64,000 nt of DNA, taken from positions 1,467,642-1,531,641 of the forward strand of contig SIJG01000016.1 in NCBI GenBank assembly GCA_023374025.1. Reading direction: 5' to 3'. The translations under genes were made by a program, and so were the position numbers. The stretch's first letter is position 1, and each line of letters starts with the position of its first letter. Positions 35,930-47,265 of the stretch are shown piece by piece. A model generated the notes under the pieces. That model had not been told where the DNA came from, ran no database searches, and saw only the letters and a program-made list of their open reading frames with translations. The stretch comes from Heterodera schachtii. Its lineage: Eukaryota; Nematoda; Chromadorea; Rhabditida; Heteroderidae.

Positions 35930-36480
35930 ATTCAGGGCCTTTTTTAGTTTGCGGACATTTCGCAAATTTATATCTTGACCACAAATCTCGTCAAATGACA
36001 TTTCGCCAACCTATCCAAAAATATTCATTTGGCCAACTAAAAGTGACAATTCGCCAACTAATCCAAAAGGGCATTTGCCCAACCAGGTATTTTCGACAGT
36101 GATTGATTTCGACAATACTTTTAAATTAATTTTATAAATAATTATTGTACATATGGAATTAATATGAATATACAATTTTGTTGTGTGACTATTTTTCTCA
36201 AAAAATTTATCGCTTTCACTTTTTTTATACAAATATCTCCTGCTAGACTGTAGTCAATATTACAACAAATTTCTTATATAAGATTCTCGTATCATGCTAA
36301 AAAAACAAGTTTTTTAAAATAAACTTTACTGTCGAAATCAATCACTGTCGAAACCAACACTTCGAGATCACCACTGTCGAAAACTAACAGCACCGCCCAC
36401 TAAACCCAAATCGAACATATTGGCAACTGAAATTTCGCCAACTAAACCCAAATCGAACATTTTGCCAACTTATTTGTAGG
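35930..36480. repeat. Foldback repeat with CGCCAACTAA and TGTCGAAA motifs
   Basis: Left part: gacatttcgccaacctatcc, cgccaactaa and acagtgattgatttcgacaa. Right part: the inverse ttgtcgaaatcaatcactgt-type block (about 36331-36365), then repeated cgccaactaaacccaaatcg units. No ORF of interest. Boundaries approximate. Confidence 0.55.
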
Positions 36481-37165
36481 CGTACGCGGTGGTCTTTGTA
36501 TGAAAAAACAAAGGAAAATGAATTAGAGAACTAGTATTTTGCATCACTTTGATTCTTATCTCTTTTTTGTGCATAATTTTTAGAATTTCGGTTTGTCTAT
36601 CATTGAACCGAAAACTCAGTCAAACTTTCGGTTTTTGAGACCCCATATAGTTTTTAGTTTCTTGCTATGGGCCCGTAATATTAAAAATTACAATAGGAGT
36701 CGACCCAGCCTCGATCTAATGATATTTAACACATGCATTTTCAACTTACAGTTCGTGTCGTTCCCTTGTAAGACACTTAGCATTCGACCTGCACCAACGT
36801 GCCTTCCAAAATTGTAAAAAAGTTCGTTCTTAATTCAATTGTCTTTTTAGGTTGAAAAAATTTGGCTTACCCAAATATCTGAACATCAATATTCTGTAAA
36901 TGTATTGTTGTAAGCTTGTTTACATACTAATTTGCACTCACGATTTTTCATATAGAGTACTATCGTATCTCATTTTTCAAGAAATCTGATTCACGAACGC
37001 ATTTTCCGGTCACGGGAAGGACAGCCGTGTTCAGAGGTGCTATGACGTTATTCAAAAACCATCAAAATAGAATTTTTTTTTTTTGTTATAACCTTACTCA
37101 GAAGCAACCAAATAGCAAATTGATCAACAGAAATTGTGGACCTTAATTGACTTTTACAGGAAACA

Positions 37166-37250
37166 TCACATATTCTCCGCCATTGCATTGTCCAAGTTTT
37201 GTTGTTCGTTTTCATTTGCACTCGACGATTGGCCTTGATTTTGGATATGC
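37166..37250 (-). pseudogene. Relic of the last exon of a fourth RING-H2 paralogue
   Basis: The minus strand reads ...ENEQQNLDNAMAENM-stop, closely matching the tail of RING gene C (ENAKNSDNAIAEDV-stop at 23497), including the preceding Gln/Asn-rich stretch. No acceptor AG sits at the expected place and no RING exon is recognisable upstream, so I take this as a remnant. Confidence 0.6.
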
Positions 37251-37320
37251 CCGTAAAACGAAAACATTAAGTAACAAATAACAAATTATTCAAAACTTTC
37301 ACCTTTTGTAATATTCGCTT

Positions 37321-37533
37321 TTATGCCATTTGTGGCAATTGCTTTATCATATTTTTCAACGATTTCTCTTTTTTATCCCACCAGCAGAAGTCTCGCAGTT
37401 GATGCCAATGAAGCATTGAGGAGTCGCTTGGATTGCCAACGCCGAAGATGCTTTTGCCCGCATGGTGTAGTCGCCTAAAGTATTTTTGAGCAATTAAAAT
37501 CGACAAAATGTCCCCGCTTTTTTTGGCACTCAC
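37321..37533 (-). CDS. Unrecognised protein-like fragment, ~70 codons
   Basis: The frame contains SIFGVGNPSDSSMLHWHQLR then FCWWDKKEKSLKNM and ends PQMA-stop. Composition looks like real protein, but I cannot place the family. It lies just upstream of the RING last-exon relic on the same strand, so it may be decayed sequence of that gene or part of something else. Confidence 0.25.
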   Translation of the reverse strand: MSAKKSGDILSILIAQKYFRRLHHAGKSIFGVGNPSDSSMLHWHQLRDFCWWDKKEKSLKNMIKQLPQMA

Positions 37534-37983
37534 TAATTGAATAATTTTATTAATTGAATTGTTGGATCATTTGTTTGTGGAAATGTTCAAAAATGAAAAA
37601 TATTTATCTTTTGAACTTTGATTTATCTATATCATTCAAAAAATAAGAATATTAAAAAGTTTACCAAATAACAAAAACATTTTCAATATACGAACAATTC
37701 ATTACCTTTTTCTCAAAAAATATTTTCTCTATTTTTAAATATTCAAATAGTTAAGCTAGCAATTTCTTTTTTCAGTTAAAAATATATAAAAAATTACAAA
37801 TTGGATCAAATAAAGTATGATAAAAAATCAAAAATTGATCAAAGATCACATTTAATTAAATTTCCTTTTCCATTACTGCAGTGGCACAACCGCAGAAAAA
37901 TTATTAATGCAAATTAATTTCAACAAAAGTACAAATTCTTTTTGGAATGCTGTTCGATAGTCCGAACTTAAAGGAACAAAAAA

Positions 37984-39188
37984 TTAATAATAATAAAAAT
38001 TCGAATTTTGCCTTGTCAAAAACAAAATTGGGCCACATGAAGCGGCACTGAAATGCACCAAAATGCCAATAAATTGCTCACAATTCCAAAAAAATATGAA
38101 ATTTCTATCATTATTAAATGATTTTAGTATGATCGCTGTGAATGCTGCAATGATATAACCACCAATATTGACCAAAACAATTATTAAGAGTGAACGGAAA
38201 ATTCTTTTGTTGAATTGTGCCGCATTTGAATTTGACGGTACTAAAAATGACAATGAAAATAATGAGTAATTTGAATAATAAATGCATTTTTTATTTTGAT
38301 TAAATGAAACTCTTAATTTATGTCACCAAAAACCTTTCCGACAATGAATTATTACGGCGATTAATCCATAAACAGTTACTGTAGATACCAAAACAATTGC
38401 GCCCTCGAAAATAAGAGTTAAGCAGAGTCTCTGTAAAATAATTTGAAGTAACCAAATAAACTTTGACCTAAACTAAAACTGACTGAATCATAAATGAGGT
38501 TGACAATTTCGTAATAATTTCCAATAACTTTAATCGCATTCATCTTATCATCATAAAAACCCAAAAAAAGAATTGCCATTATAATAATTTCAATTACAGT
38601 AACCATCATTACAACAGTAAGAAAAAATGATGAGTTGAATTTCCTTATTTAAAAAATAAAATTAAATAAAATGATTGTTGAATCAAATTTTAATACTTTA
38701 GCGGAAATATCACAACAAACAGTCGTTCAATGCCAATGAAAAGCATTAAAAGCACGGCAGAACCCGAAATAATCAAAGGAATGATCACAAAATAATGACC
38801 AGTTTTAAATGATATTAAATATTGGCCGGAAAATACGGTAAAAATTGTCAAAAAATTGCCACAAAAATGAATGATTTCAAAAAATGAATAAAATGCCAAC
38901 AAAATATTCACGGGACCACGAAATGATCTGAAAATTTAATTGTAATTACTTGATTTATTAAAAATCATAATAAACTTTGTCCGAATTGTGATGAAAATCA
39001 CTGAAAAATTTGACAAAATTCCAATGATTATCAAAATGCGTAAAAATATGCCATAACCAATCATTGGCCAGCAAGGATTTTGATCAGAACATACCTTTAT
39101 TGAAAATTATTTCGATTAACCAAAACATTAAATAAATTACCTGCAATATTATCATTTTTTCATTCTCTTTTATTTGGGATTCATTCAT
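37984..39188 (-). CDS. Srsx-like / rhodopsin-type chemoreceptor GPCR, 303 aa
   Basis: Six exons with fully consistent phases: 39188-39141, 39094-38976, 38927-38697, 38643-38484, 38430-38334, 38240-37984. Seven hydrophobic segments: TM1 LRILIIIGILSNFSVIFI with the conserved GxxxN; a K-S-F-R-G-P-x-N loop before TM2; TM3 ending LLMLFIGIERLFVVIFPLKY, the G-I-(E/D)-R-L...P-x-x-Y signature of Srsx and related class A receptors; and TM6/TM7 ending with three tyrosines. Length is typical. One donor is GTCAGT (after 38484). It lies tail-to-tail with the Sre gene. Srsx is my best family call; another SRW-like rhodopsin class is possible. Confidence 0.8.
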
Positions 39189-39475
39189 TGGAATTCAAGA
39201 AAAAAACTCTTTTTCAAAAAATTTTGGATGAGTATTTCTTTCAATATATGAATGAAGTAATTTTTGTTTTATGAAAAAATTTTCGTGGTAAATGGCAATT
39301 TAATGAAATTAATTACAGTGAATTACTTTTTCTTTCATTTGCGCGTTTGACACACTTATATCAGGGCAGTAATTTGTGTAATTTAACGAATATTTAAAAT
39401 GTTTGCGCAGATGAAGGACGGCGCAGGACAAATGCTTACTCGAAATTAATAATTCAATCAATTCAAATGCGTAAC

Positions 39476-40726
39476 TACCGTATATGCTCTAATTATAGCC
39501 CATGGGGGATTATTTTTCAACCTCCTCAGAAAAGGCGAGATAATTAGAGACTGCGTGATTAATAGAGACTGTGGGATTATTTTTCGACTGATTTATTAAT
39601 GAAAAACATTTTGAAATTTTTTGAACATGTCGCCAAAAAATGTGATCGCGTCAAAAAAAATTATTTTTTGTTGCATTTTTGTTAAAAAATTTCTGAATTT
39701 TGCGTGAAAAAGTGAAAAATTCCAAAGATATTTACAAAACATTGACAAAACCCTCCAAAATATTCAAATACAATTATGAACCGTTTCCGAAAAATGGGAT
39801 TTTGTTTTTAAATTTTGAAAATTTTTCATTTTTGAGCCCGGGAAATTTACGCTAATTTTTCGAAATTTATAACTCGCGCTTCAGGGTTGGACAATGTTAC
39901 TGGATAAAGCTTAAAAAATAAAGAAAAATCGGGAGAATTTATTTGTTTTATTTAATTTTTCTAAATTTTAATTTTTGAGAAAAAATTCAGCATTCAATTC
40001 TGAAAAGAGGGGTGTATTTTTCTTTTTTCAGTTGTTTTTTAGGGGTATATTTTTCGTTTGTTGAAATCCCGAATTAGGGGTGTATTCAACAAAAAATTTT
40101 AACCGTTTTTCGCCAAAAAATTACCATCTTTGCCATTTTTGTCTCCATTTTCAAAAATATGGTAAAATGGGGGTCCGGCGGTGCCGATAGGCGCCGCCGG
40201 GAAAATTTTTGAATATTATTTTTTGAAGGAAATTTTAACAATAAAACTCATTTTGGGATTCGGGACCAAAGTGGGGTTGCATATGATTTTTGAGTGAAAA
40301 AATTTTTTGTCCCAAAATCTTCAAAAAAAAATATGTCTTAAGGGTTATTTTAGGCGCTGATCAAGAATTTGAAATTACATTTTGGTTAAGTCTTCGTTAA
40401 GACATCAGAATCCCTGCATAAATGGGGATTCTGAGGTATCATTATGAGGGGGAGGGGGTCAGGTTCGGATCCCGGTGAAGTACCTAAGTGATTTTTCGGC
40501 TGTATTATGTTTTCATGTTCATTAAACATTTAAATGAGTTTCGATTTTTATTTTTATTAAATTAAAAAAAAATTATTTTTTTCGAAAAATTAAAAATTCT
40601 ATTTATCCCCCATGGGGGATAAATGGAGACTGGGTGATTATTTTTTAAACTCCTCAGAAAGGGGGGGGGATAATTGGAGACTGCGATATTAATAGAGACT
40701 GGGCTATAATTAGAGCATATACGGTA
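39476..40726. mobile_element. 1.25 kb inverted-repeat element with TACCGTATATGC ends
   Basis: TACCGTATATGCTCTAATTA at 39476 is mirrored exactly at 40726, and the 26-bp repeat continues into ATAGCCC. Subterminal blocks with 'ataattagagactgcg', 'cctcagaaa' and 'gggggat' occur near both ends in direct orientation. It contains a second copy of the 21465-21735 repeat (40003-40235) with its hairpin. The TACCGTAT start is shared with the small MITEs at 44889 and 45031. No transposase. Confidence 0.75.
40003..40235. repeat. Dispersed GGGGTGTATTTTT/hairpin repeat, copy 2
   Basis: Collinear with 21465-21735, including gaaatcccgaattagggg, cgtttttcgccaaaaaat and the hairpin ccggcggtgccgataggcgc. It lies inside the 39476-40726 element, so one of the two inserted into or was captured by the other. 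Confidence 0.75.
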
Positions 40727-40898
40727 AGTGTTTGATGATCAAAAAATTTAACAAATCACTGTAATATTTTTTTTATTTTGCGCACATTTGGAAATGGCAA
40801 AAATGGAATTTGTATTTTCGGTGAATTTTTAGGATTTTTTTCAGTTTATTTGTCCAAAAGGAAATTTTTACGCGCATTTTTAATTTTTTCAGCAAAAG

Positions 40899-41085
40899 TA
40901 CGGTCCGCAATTGTCGTCCGCAAAAGTACGGTCCGCAATTGTCGTCCGCAAAAGTACGGTCCGCAATTGTCGTCCGCAATTGTACGGTCCGCAATTGTCG
41001 TCCGCAAAAGTACGGTCCGCAATTGTCGTCCGCAATTGTACGGTCCGCAATTGTCGTCCGCAATTGTCGTCCACAAATTGTCAGG
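40899..41085. repeat. 14/28-bp minisatellite ACGGTCCGCAATTGTCGTCC
   Basis: About six to seven units alternating 'gtccgcaaaagtacg' and 'gtccgcaattgtacg' spacers between gtccgcaattgtc cores. Long open frames here on both strands are products of the period and are not genes. The 3' side (about 41225-41275) carries an inverted hairpin-family variant cccggcggcgccatcggcc. Confidence 0.85.
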
Positions 41086-41379
41086 TTCGCAATTGCCGAT
41101 CCGTGTCGTAACACCAAAGAAACTTTGTCTAACTTTAAAAATTGTTTTTCATTATCAGTCAAAACCCACAAATTAACCAATGATAGTTTATTTTTTGGAC
41201 AAAATGTGTTAACAAATTTCACTAAAAATTTCAAATTTTTTCCCGGCGGCGCCATCGGCCCCGCCTGACCCTCCCTGTAACACAATAGATTTCGTAAAGG
41301 CGCGGCACAAAAAAAAAGAGATTTAATCAAAAAAAGATTTTGTCAATAACTTGAAAGCATAGAAAAATCTAAGTTATTT

Positions 41380-41517
41380 TATTTATAAATTTAAAACTCT
41401 CGGAAAATATTCGCATTGGCAAGCAGCTCATACTTCCATTGTCGCTAAATTTGGGCAACATTTTCGCGGGAACAATTATTTTATTAAGGGACCTTTTAAA
41501 TTGGCCATTTTATGATG
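41380..41517 (+). pseudogene. Duplicated fragment of Sre receptor exon 4
   Basis: ctcggaaaatattcgcattg through gccattttatgat matches 35180-35295 with only about nine substitutions. It has an out-of-place stop (ttattaaggg) and no flanking Sre exons. The copy ends abruptly at 41517 in a C-rich tract. The 700 bases to 42257 show no gene. Confidence 0.85.
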
Positions 41518-42257
41518 CCCCCCCCTCGCTTTTATTTGTTTGGTTTCATTCGCTCGAAATATTTATTGGCGCTTGCTTTTTTGTAGGAAATTAAAATTTT
41601 CGTCTTTTTGCTCTCAAATCCGGGCTTCTAAATCTATGAAAAATATTTTATATTTTTTCTTGGGTAGTTTTAGGCGCTGAAAACGAATCTGACTTTGGTT
41701 TTAAGCAAACACGCACTTCACATGAGTACATGAAAATTTTATACATATACAAAAAAAAGTGATACCTAATTCAAAATAAAAAGGAGGCAAAATAATAAAG
41801 TAATTTAAAAAAGATTTTGCCGTATAATCTGTGACTGCTGTTTTTGAAATGGCATTTATCTTTTACTGCTGCTGCTGATCTATTAGAACACAATGAGTCG
41901 ACTCAATAAACAATTTGCCGATTGAATTAATGGTTGGTCATTTTTAGTAAAATGTAATGTTCCCACGGCCCCACCAATATGAAATTAATTTTACAAAAGA
42001 AAGAAAAGCGTTGAAAAGTCAATCCAATTGATTCGGTCGGATCCCTCATCAGTGAAAGGCATTGTCCTTTAAATGCAGCTTAATTTGCATTCAAAAAACG
42101 GCACTTCATTTAAACGGTTTATTATGCCCGATTCTTGCCGAGTTCGGGTTCAACTTAGGTCAAAGTGATGTTTTTCCAATGCCTAAACTGTACAATGTTA
42201 ATTAAGCCCAAAATTTGATCTAAAAAAATTTCCATTTAACCAATATTATTATTTTTA

Positions 42258-43760
42258 ATGGCATCGCCTGTCACAAAAAAGAAAAAGTTTTCCTCCATCG
42301 AAATTGATGAACATGAACAACAATCGATGGGTTCAATTATGACATCACTTGGAAAACAGCGAAATGTTAGCATGGCAAAGAAAATGGACAATCGAATTTT
42401 GAGGAAAATGTGAGAATTTTTAGAGTTTATAAAATTATGAATTTTCATTTTAGTCCGCTCAATTATTTTTTCCCGGATTTTAGTTGGATTTGTACGGATG
42501 TTTGGATGGACATTCTCCCATTTTTTGACCGTCCTCAACTCTGTCTCAAAATGGCAATTCTTTCGCCTCGTTTCGATGTTTTAGTGGACGCGCATTTCGA
42601 TGGCAAAAGCAAATTGACAATTTGGAAACAAATCTCAATTCTAAAAGACACTGACGCGGAAATGCCAAAACTGTCTGTGTCTATTGGCCATCATACCAAT
42701 TCAATTGAATTCCCTTGGCCCGATCGTCCGCTGTCCGACAAAATTCGCTTTAGTCTCCTTCATATTTTGTAAACTCAAATATTCAATGTACAAAAACAAA
42801 CAAACAATTTATTTGAGCACTTTCAGGTACATTGACTATTTTGTGCTCGCTTTTCTGCGTGCCAATCAACAAATTTTTGACAAAAGTGGCACCAAATTGA
42901 GTTTGTTGGTTTCTATTTCACCTGACATTGCTGTCCAGCCGATTTGGGCTGTTTTTGTCCGTGAAATTTGGCCCATTTTTGCTGCAAATGTTCGCCAATT
43001 GGACTTTTCCGACGGGGAACATTTGGAAAATTTGCGTCGCCACACTTCGCCGACAATTCTCACTGATCTCAATCAGTTGACTTCAATTGTATCTGGTGAT
43101 CTGTTTCCCGAAGGGATTGATGATCCAAGTGCAATTGCTTCTGCTGGCCAAGCATTGTTCGAATGGTTGGACACGCCGAGAAAAGATGGCCAACCGAAGC
43201 GATTGTTCTATACAAATTACGGACCAGGGAACATCTACGAATGGGTCGTCAGTTTCAAAGAGGTCAACGGGACTAATAATTTTTATGATTTCAATTAAAT
43301 ATGTGAATTAATTAATTGCCATTTGATTGCGATTCCCAATTGTTTAGCCATTTCTCCGTGCCACCACTTCTGTCTGCTACAAAATTCAATTTGAACTTTT
43401 TAATTCAGTGGAATTTGAGCCATTTGAATTGGTGAACGAACGGACTAAAGAAGTGCTGATACTGGAGAAAGAAGCCGACACTAATGATGATTGGCTGTTG
43501 AAGCGATGCCAAATTGGGGAGACGGCGAAGATTCAGTGGGAGTACGAAAATGGGCACGATTTGAACGATGTCAACTTTTGGCTTTTTAAAGGCACAAATT
43601 GCATTGGGTAAGTCTGAATAGCAACAATTTGTTGCTTTAATGATCAAATTTAAATCGCATTTCCTTAAGGCCGTTGTCTCCACCAAAGGCGAGTCAACAA
43701 CAGAATGCAAAAAGTGATCTGAAAATGATTCTCAGGCCCAGCGAAAGAAAAAGTGAATGA
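42258..43760 (+). CDS. F-box protein 1 (nematode-expanded family), 407 aa
   Basis: Five exons with matching phases: 42258-42409, 42484-42768, 42827-43262, 43348-43607, 43670-43760. Exon 1 encodes a Lys/Ser-rich N-terminus (MASPVTKKKKFSS). Exon 2 starts with a degenerate F-box (WICTDVWMDILPFFDRPQL, then LKMAILSPRFDVLVDAHF), the part that would bind SKP1 in an SCF ubiquitin ligase. Exon 3 has YIDYFVLAFLRANQQIFD, the NLRRHTSPTILTDLNQL block and GQALFEWLDTPRKDGQPKRL. Exon 4 has FELVNERTKEVLIL and WLLKRCQIGETA. The C-terminal half is a family-specific domain, presumably substrate-binding. First of a cluster of at least seven copies or relics. The family match is from memory of cyst-nematode proteins; an SCF role is inferred. 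Confidence 0.85.
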
Positions 43761-44702
43761 ATTAGTGGGAAATGACAAATGATTGATCATTATGAATGGA
43801 AAGTGATCGGATAATTTCTCCTCATATTTATTTGTTGTTTCTTTCATTCGAATACAATTAATGTTCGGATTTTTGGGATTGATCCAGCAGTGGAAGTTTT
43901 AAAAGATGCTTCTCAAATGATAGGTTGCTGACTTTGAGTAAGAAAACGCCGGCGGGGTCGATAGCCCAAGTGGACGAATTCAATAAGGCATAGTATTTTT
44001 TGATACAAAAAATTAACAAAACCTCAGACAGTTTCCAAAAATTTATTTGACCATTTAAATGGTACGATACAACACACACACTCATGCGCTAAGATAAATA
44101 CATAAAACAAAATTACTGCACAGTATGACACCATGCAAACCGATAATACAGTACCCATACACTTCAGTGCATAAGAATAGGGCGGACAAAGCTTTATTAT
44201 TTTTTTTTTGCGAAAAACGGCTAATAATTTTGTAAAATACACCCCTAAAAATCGAATGAAAAAAGAAAAATACACCAATAAAAATCGAATCTTTGACTTC
44301 AGCTCCGCCCCGAAGCCAAGGGTCGGGCTACGCCTTGATTTGACTTAGATTTCCATCCCTAGAATTAATCTGTGACTGCTAGCTTTTAATATGGAATTCA
44401 ATCTGTTAGTGCTGTCGCCAATGAACAGTTTAGTCGACTCAACAAAGAAAAGTAATGTTGAAAGGTCAAGCTTAATAAATGCATTTAATATTATTAGAAA
44501 TTAATATTTTTAATAATTTTAAATATAAAATATATTTTATTAAGTCTTCAAAAATAATAAAAAATCATTTAAATTAAAAATTTAATAGTTTATTTTTAAC
44601 TAATAAATTTAGTTTTTTTATTTTTCAATTTTATAATGATGAATGACATTGAAATTTGTTAATTAGGTATTTGTTTAGACTAAATTAAATTAAATTTTTT
44701 TA
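43761..44702. other. Intergenic region between F-box genes 1 and 2
   Basis: No gene. 44210-44360 is an inverted partial copy of the GGGGTGTATTTTT repeat ending TAGGGATGGAAATC (a hAT-type end). The sequence just before each gene (tttgccgattgaatt and the ...aattaatggc start context) is only weakly conserved between genes 1 and 2. Confidence 0.45.
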
Positions 44703-45918
44703 ATGGCACCGCCCGTCGAAAAAAAGAAAAAACATTCCTCCGCCGACCACCGCCTCATTTCATCTGCAGCAATTGGTGAACGTGAACAGCAACCGATGGG
44801 TTCACTCGTGGCATCAAACAAAATGAAACGCCCTTTAAGAAAAATGTGTGTAAATTTTTAGAAATTCATTCAATTGGGAATTTAATATTACCGTATTTCC
44901 TAAAATACCCCCCCCCCCACTAAATTAGAGCCCCCCCCCCCCTAAAACAAAGCCCTCCCTTTTAGAAGGTTTCGAAAATAGAGCTCCGGGGCTCTGTTTT
45001 AGGAAATACGATAACTCATTGTCAGGCCAATACCGTATTTCTCCGATTATTCGACACCCCTCAAGTTGAAAACCCCGTTTGAGGGGATTTGAAGAATAAA
45101 AGACTCGGTTCTAATAATCGCGGAGAAACACGGTAATGGAATTTTTTGAACTTTTCAGTTGGATTTGTACGGATGTTTTGATGGACATTCTGCCATTTTT
45201 TCACCATGCTCAACTCGGCCTCAAAATGGCACTGATTTCGCCACGTTTCGATGTTTTAGTGGACACGCATTTTGATGGCAAAAGCGAATTGACGCTTTGG
45301 AGACCAATGACAATTCAAAAGGACAATGGCATGCCACAACTCTTTGTCATGGGCAAATCTGTGCCATTTCCGTTGCCCGACCGTCCGCTGCCTAACAAAA
45401 TTCGATTTGAGGAACTTCAGATTATGTAATTGATGAATAGGGCATTTTGAACAGTGAAACCGTTTTCTAGTTGTAGTTACATTGACCATTCCGTCCTCGC
45501 ATTTCTCCGTGCCAATCAGCAAATTTGGGACAAAAGTGGCACCAAATTGAGTTTGATAGTGTCGGCAATTGACAAGGATTTTGCCCAGTCGCTTTGGAAA
45601 ATGTTCATCCGTGAAATTTGGCCTATTTTTGCGACAAATATTCGCCATTTGACTTTTTGCACTGCTGAACATTTGGACAATTTTCGTCGTCACATTTCGC
45701 CCACAATTCTCACTGATCTTGATCAATTGGATTCAATTGAATTCTATTTTCTGTACCCGGATGTGATCAGTGATGATGGGCCAAATGCAACTGCTGGCCA
45801 AGCGTTGTCCAAATGGTTGCACACTCCGCGAAAAGATGGCCAACCAAAGCGATTAATTTGCAGACATTACGATTACCGATCAATGCCAACACTGAACCCC
45901 ACCATGCGACGGGGCTGA
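44703..45918 (+). CDS. F-box protein 2, C-terminally truncated (283 aa)
   Basis: Exons 44703-44845, 45159-45425, 45477-45918, all in phase. N-terminus MAPPVEKKKKHSSADH parallels F-box gene 1. F-box WICTDVLMDILPFFHHAQL, then YIDHSVLAFLRANQQIWD, NFRRHISPTILTDLDQL and GQALSKWLHTPRKDGQPKRL. After about residue 262 similarity stops, and a short unrelated tail (TLNPTMRRG-stop) replaces the end of exon 3 and the whole of exon 4. The former last exon seems to survive 1 kb away (46915-46963). Intron 1 holds two MITEs. Either a shortened gene or a pseudogene broken by the 45.9-46.9 kb insertion. Confidence 0.7.
44889..45013. mobile_element. 125-bp MITE, TACCGTATTTCCTAAAA ends
   Basis: TACCGTATTTCCTAAAA at the left mirrors ttttaggaaatacgata at the right. 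The C-rich interior includes two poly-C runs and gagctccggggctc. It lies in intron 1 of F-box gene 2. Confidence 0.8.
45031..45135. mobile_element. 105-bp MITE, TACCGTATTTCTCCG ends
   Basis: TACCGTATTTCTCCGATTAT pairs with ataatcgcggagaaacacggta. It lies 17 bp from the previous MITE in the same intron. A shared TACCGTAT terminus suggests one transposase family mobilised both. Confidence 0.8.
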
Positions 45919-46914
45919 GCTGCTGCTGCTGCTGACGTCGCCGGGCCGGCCGATGACGGAGGGATCGTCAGGATAGAATATGATCATTTGCGAATGTATT
46001 GCGTTGTCAGCGTGTCCATAACTGTCATAATGCCCCATATTGTAATTGTCAATACCCCGATCATTTGAATTGTATGTATTATTTTTGATGTGTGCGCATA
46101 TAAACTAATCAAAATGAGAAATTTTCACTTTTTGGGTGTTTTGGCACTTCTGCTGGCTTAGGCGCGGGATTTATAAAAGAATCGAGCAATGACTAATTTG
46201 GTATCATTTGAAAGCTCTAGATGAGATATAAAGGATAGATTTTTCCAGACCGTCAATTCGGAGCATAGGTAACCGAAAAACTTGAGAAAAATGCTCAAAA
46301 AAGGCGTATTTTGAATTGACGGGAATATTCATGCGCGGGAGGTTCATTCATTGCTTTGATTGGCGCCCAAAGGCTTTCCGTCCCTCCCTTGTAATTTTCT
46401 GATCACTTTTTCCTTTTTACAAATGTTTTCTTGCTGAATGTGCTCACTAATCAATCAGCTGACCACGTGCTTTTGCTTTTCCCTTTTCATTTTTACCCCT
46501 CGCATTTTTTGCTTTTCCCATTGGATTTCTTTGTCACTCCGTCGTCGAATGTCGTTTTTTTTTCATTATTCATATTTTCCCATTATTCATTTTTAATTTG
46601 GCTTTTCAATTACCCCCCCCCCCTCCCATTAATTACCCCAAATTTTGTGCCGTACGTCCCTCACTTTCCCACAAACTCAGAAAGTACTCAATTGGCAACC
46701 AACAGATATATTCATCTCATCGGCCAACTACAAAACAACAAACAATCAGCTCATTTTCCATTCATTCATTCCTTTCATTTGATTATTCGACCCGTTCCGC
46801 CGTCGTTTACCTTTTTTCTCACATTAATTTGATTGTTTCTCTCAATTTGTTTTGCTTAAAAATGGAATAAATTTGATTTCAATTCATCCAAATTAAAATT
46901 GTATTTAATTTTAG
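45919..46914. other. Unrelated insert that replaces F-box gene 2 exon 4
   Basis: Begins with a GC-rich (GCT)n tract and ends in a pyrimidine-rich stretch with C runs (46608-46625). The right part (tttcctttttac, cattcattcctttcattt) resembles the region upstream of the F-box gene at 60.1 kb, so it may be promoter DNA of a lost copy. Open frames here look like composition artefacts. Confidence 0.4.
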
Positions 46915-46963
46915 GCCTTATGGCTTCTTGCCGAAGAAGAAAAAGAAGCGGGTTTATTGTTGA
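46915..46963 (+). pseudogene. Orphan last exon of an F-box gene
   Basis: After a tttaatttt-AG acceptor the frame reads PYGFLPKKKKKRVYC-stop. Position, phase and basic residues match the final exon of this family, and the following ttgattctttcgttc also matches the gene family's 3' UTR (50325, 54090). Probably the last exon of F-box gene 2, split off by the 45.9-46.9 kb insert. Confidence 0.55.
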
Positions 46964-47158
46964 TTCTTTCGTTCGAATATACAAATATATGTATATTTAT
47001 TTGCTTGCTTTTTTGATTATGGCCAATTAAACTGAAAATTTTAATTGGTTGGACGCCAAAGTGAAAAGAGAGCCTTTGTTTTAAGCGATGCTAATTAAGA
47101 TACAAAAAAAAAATTACAAAATTGAATTATTTTTTTTTTGGATTAACCCAGGGATATG

Positions 47159-47265
47159 ATCGAAAATTTTCATAATCAACCCCGGGCTCAAAAAAAAATA
47201 TATCAGATTTTGGTTGTCGAAAATCAGAACATTTAGCGAACTTGCTTCAAATTAGTTATAAGTTT
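47159..47265. mobile_element. Fragment of a hAT-like MITE (CAGGG end)
   Basis: cagggatatgatcgaaaattttca, then cagattttggttgtcgaaaatcagaacattt and cttgcttcaaat align with the left half of the 9591-10155 element. The other end is missing. Confidence 0.55.

Noticed and set aside
40773..41330. Long open frames on both strands (up to 185 codons)
   Set aside because: They arise from a 14/28-bp tandem repeat lacking stops in several frames; the peptides are repetitive with no domain.
46431..46870. 133-codon Phe/Pro-rich frame
   Set aside because: A pyrimidine-rich non-coding tract gives Phe, Ser, Leu and Pro codons in every frame.
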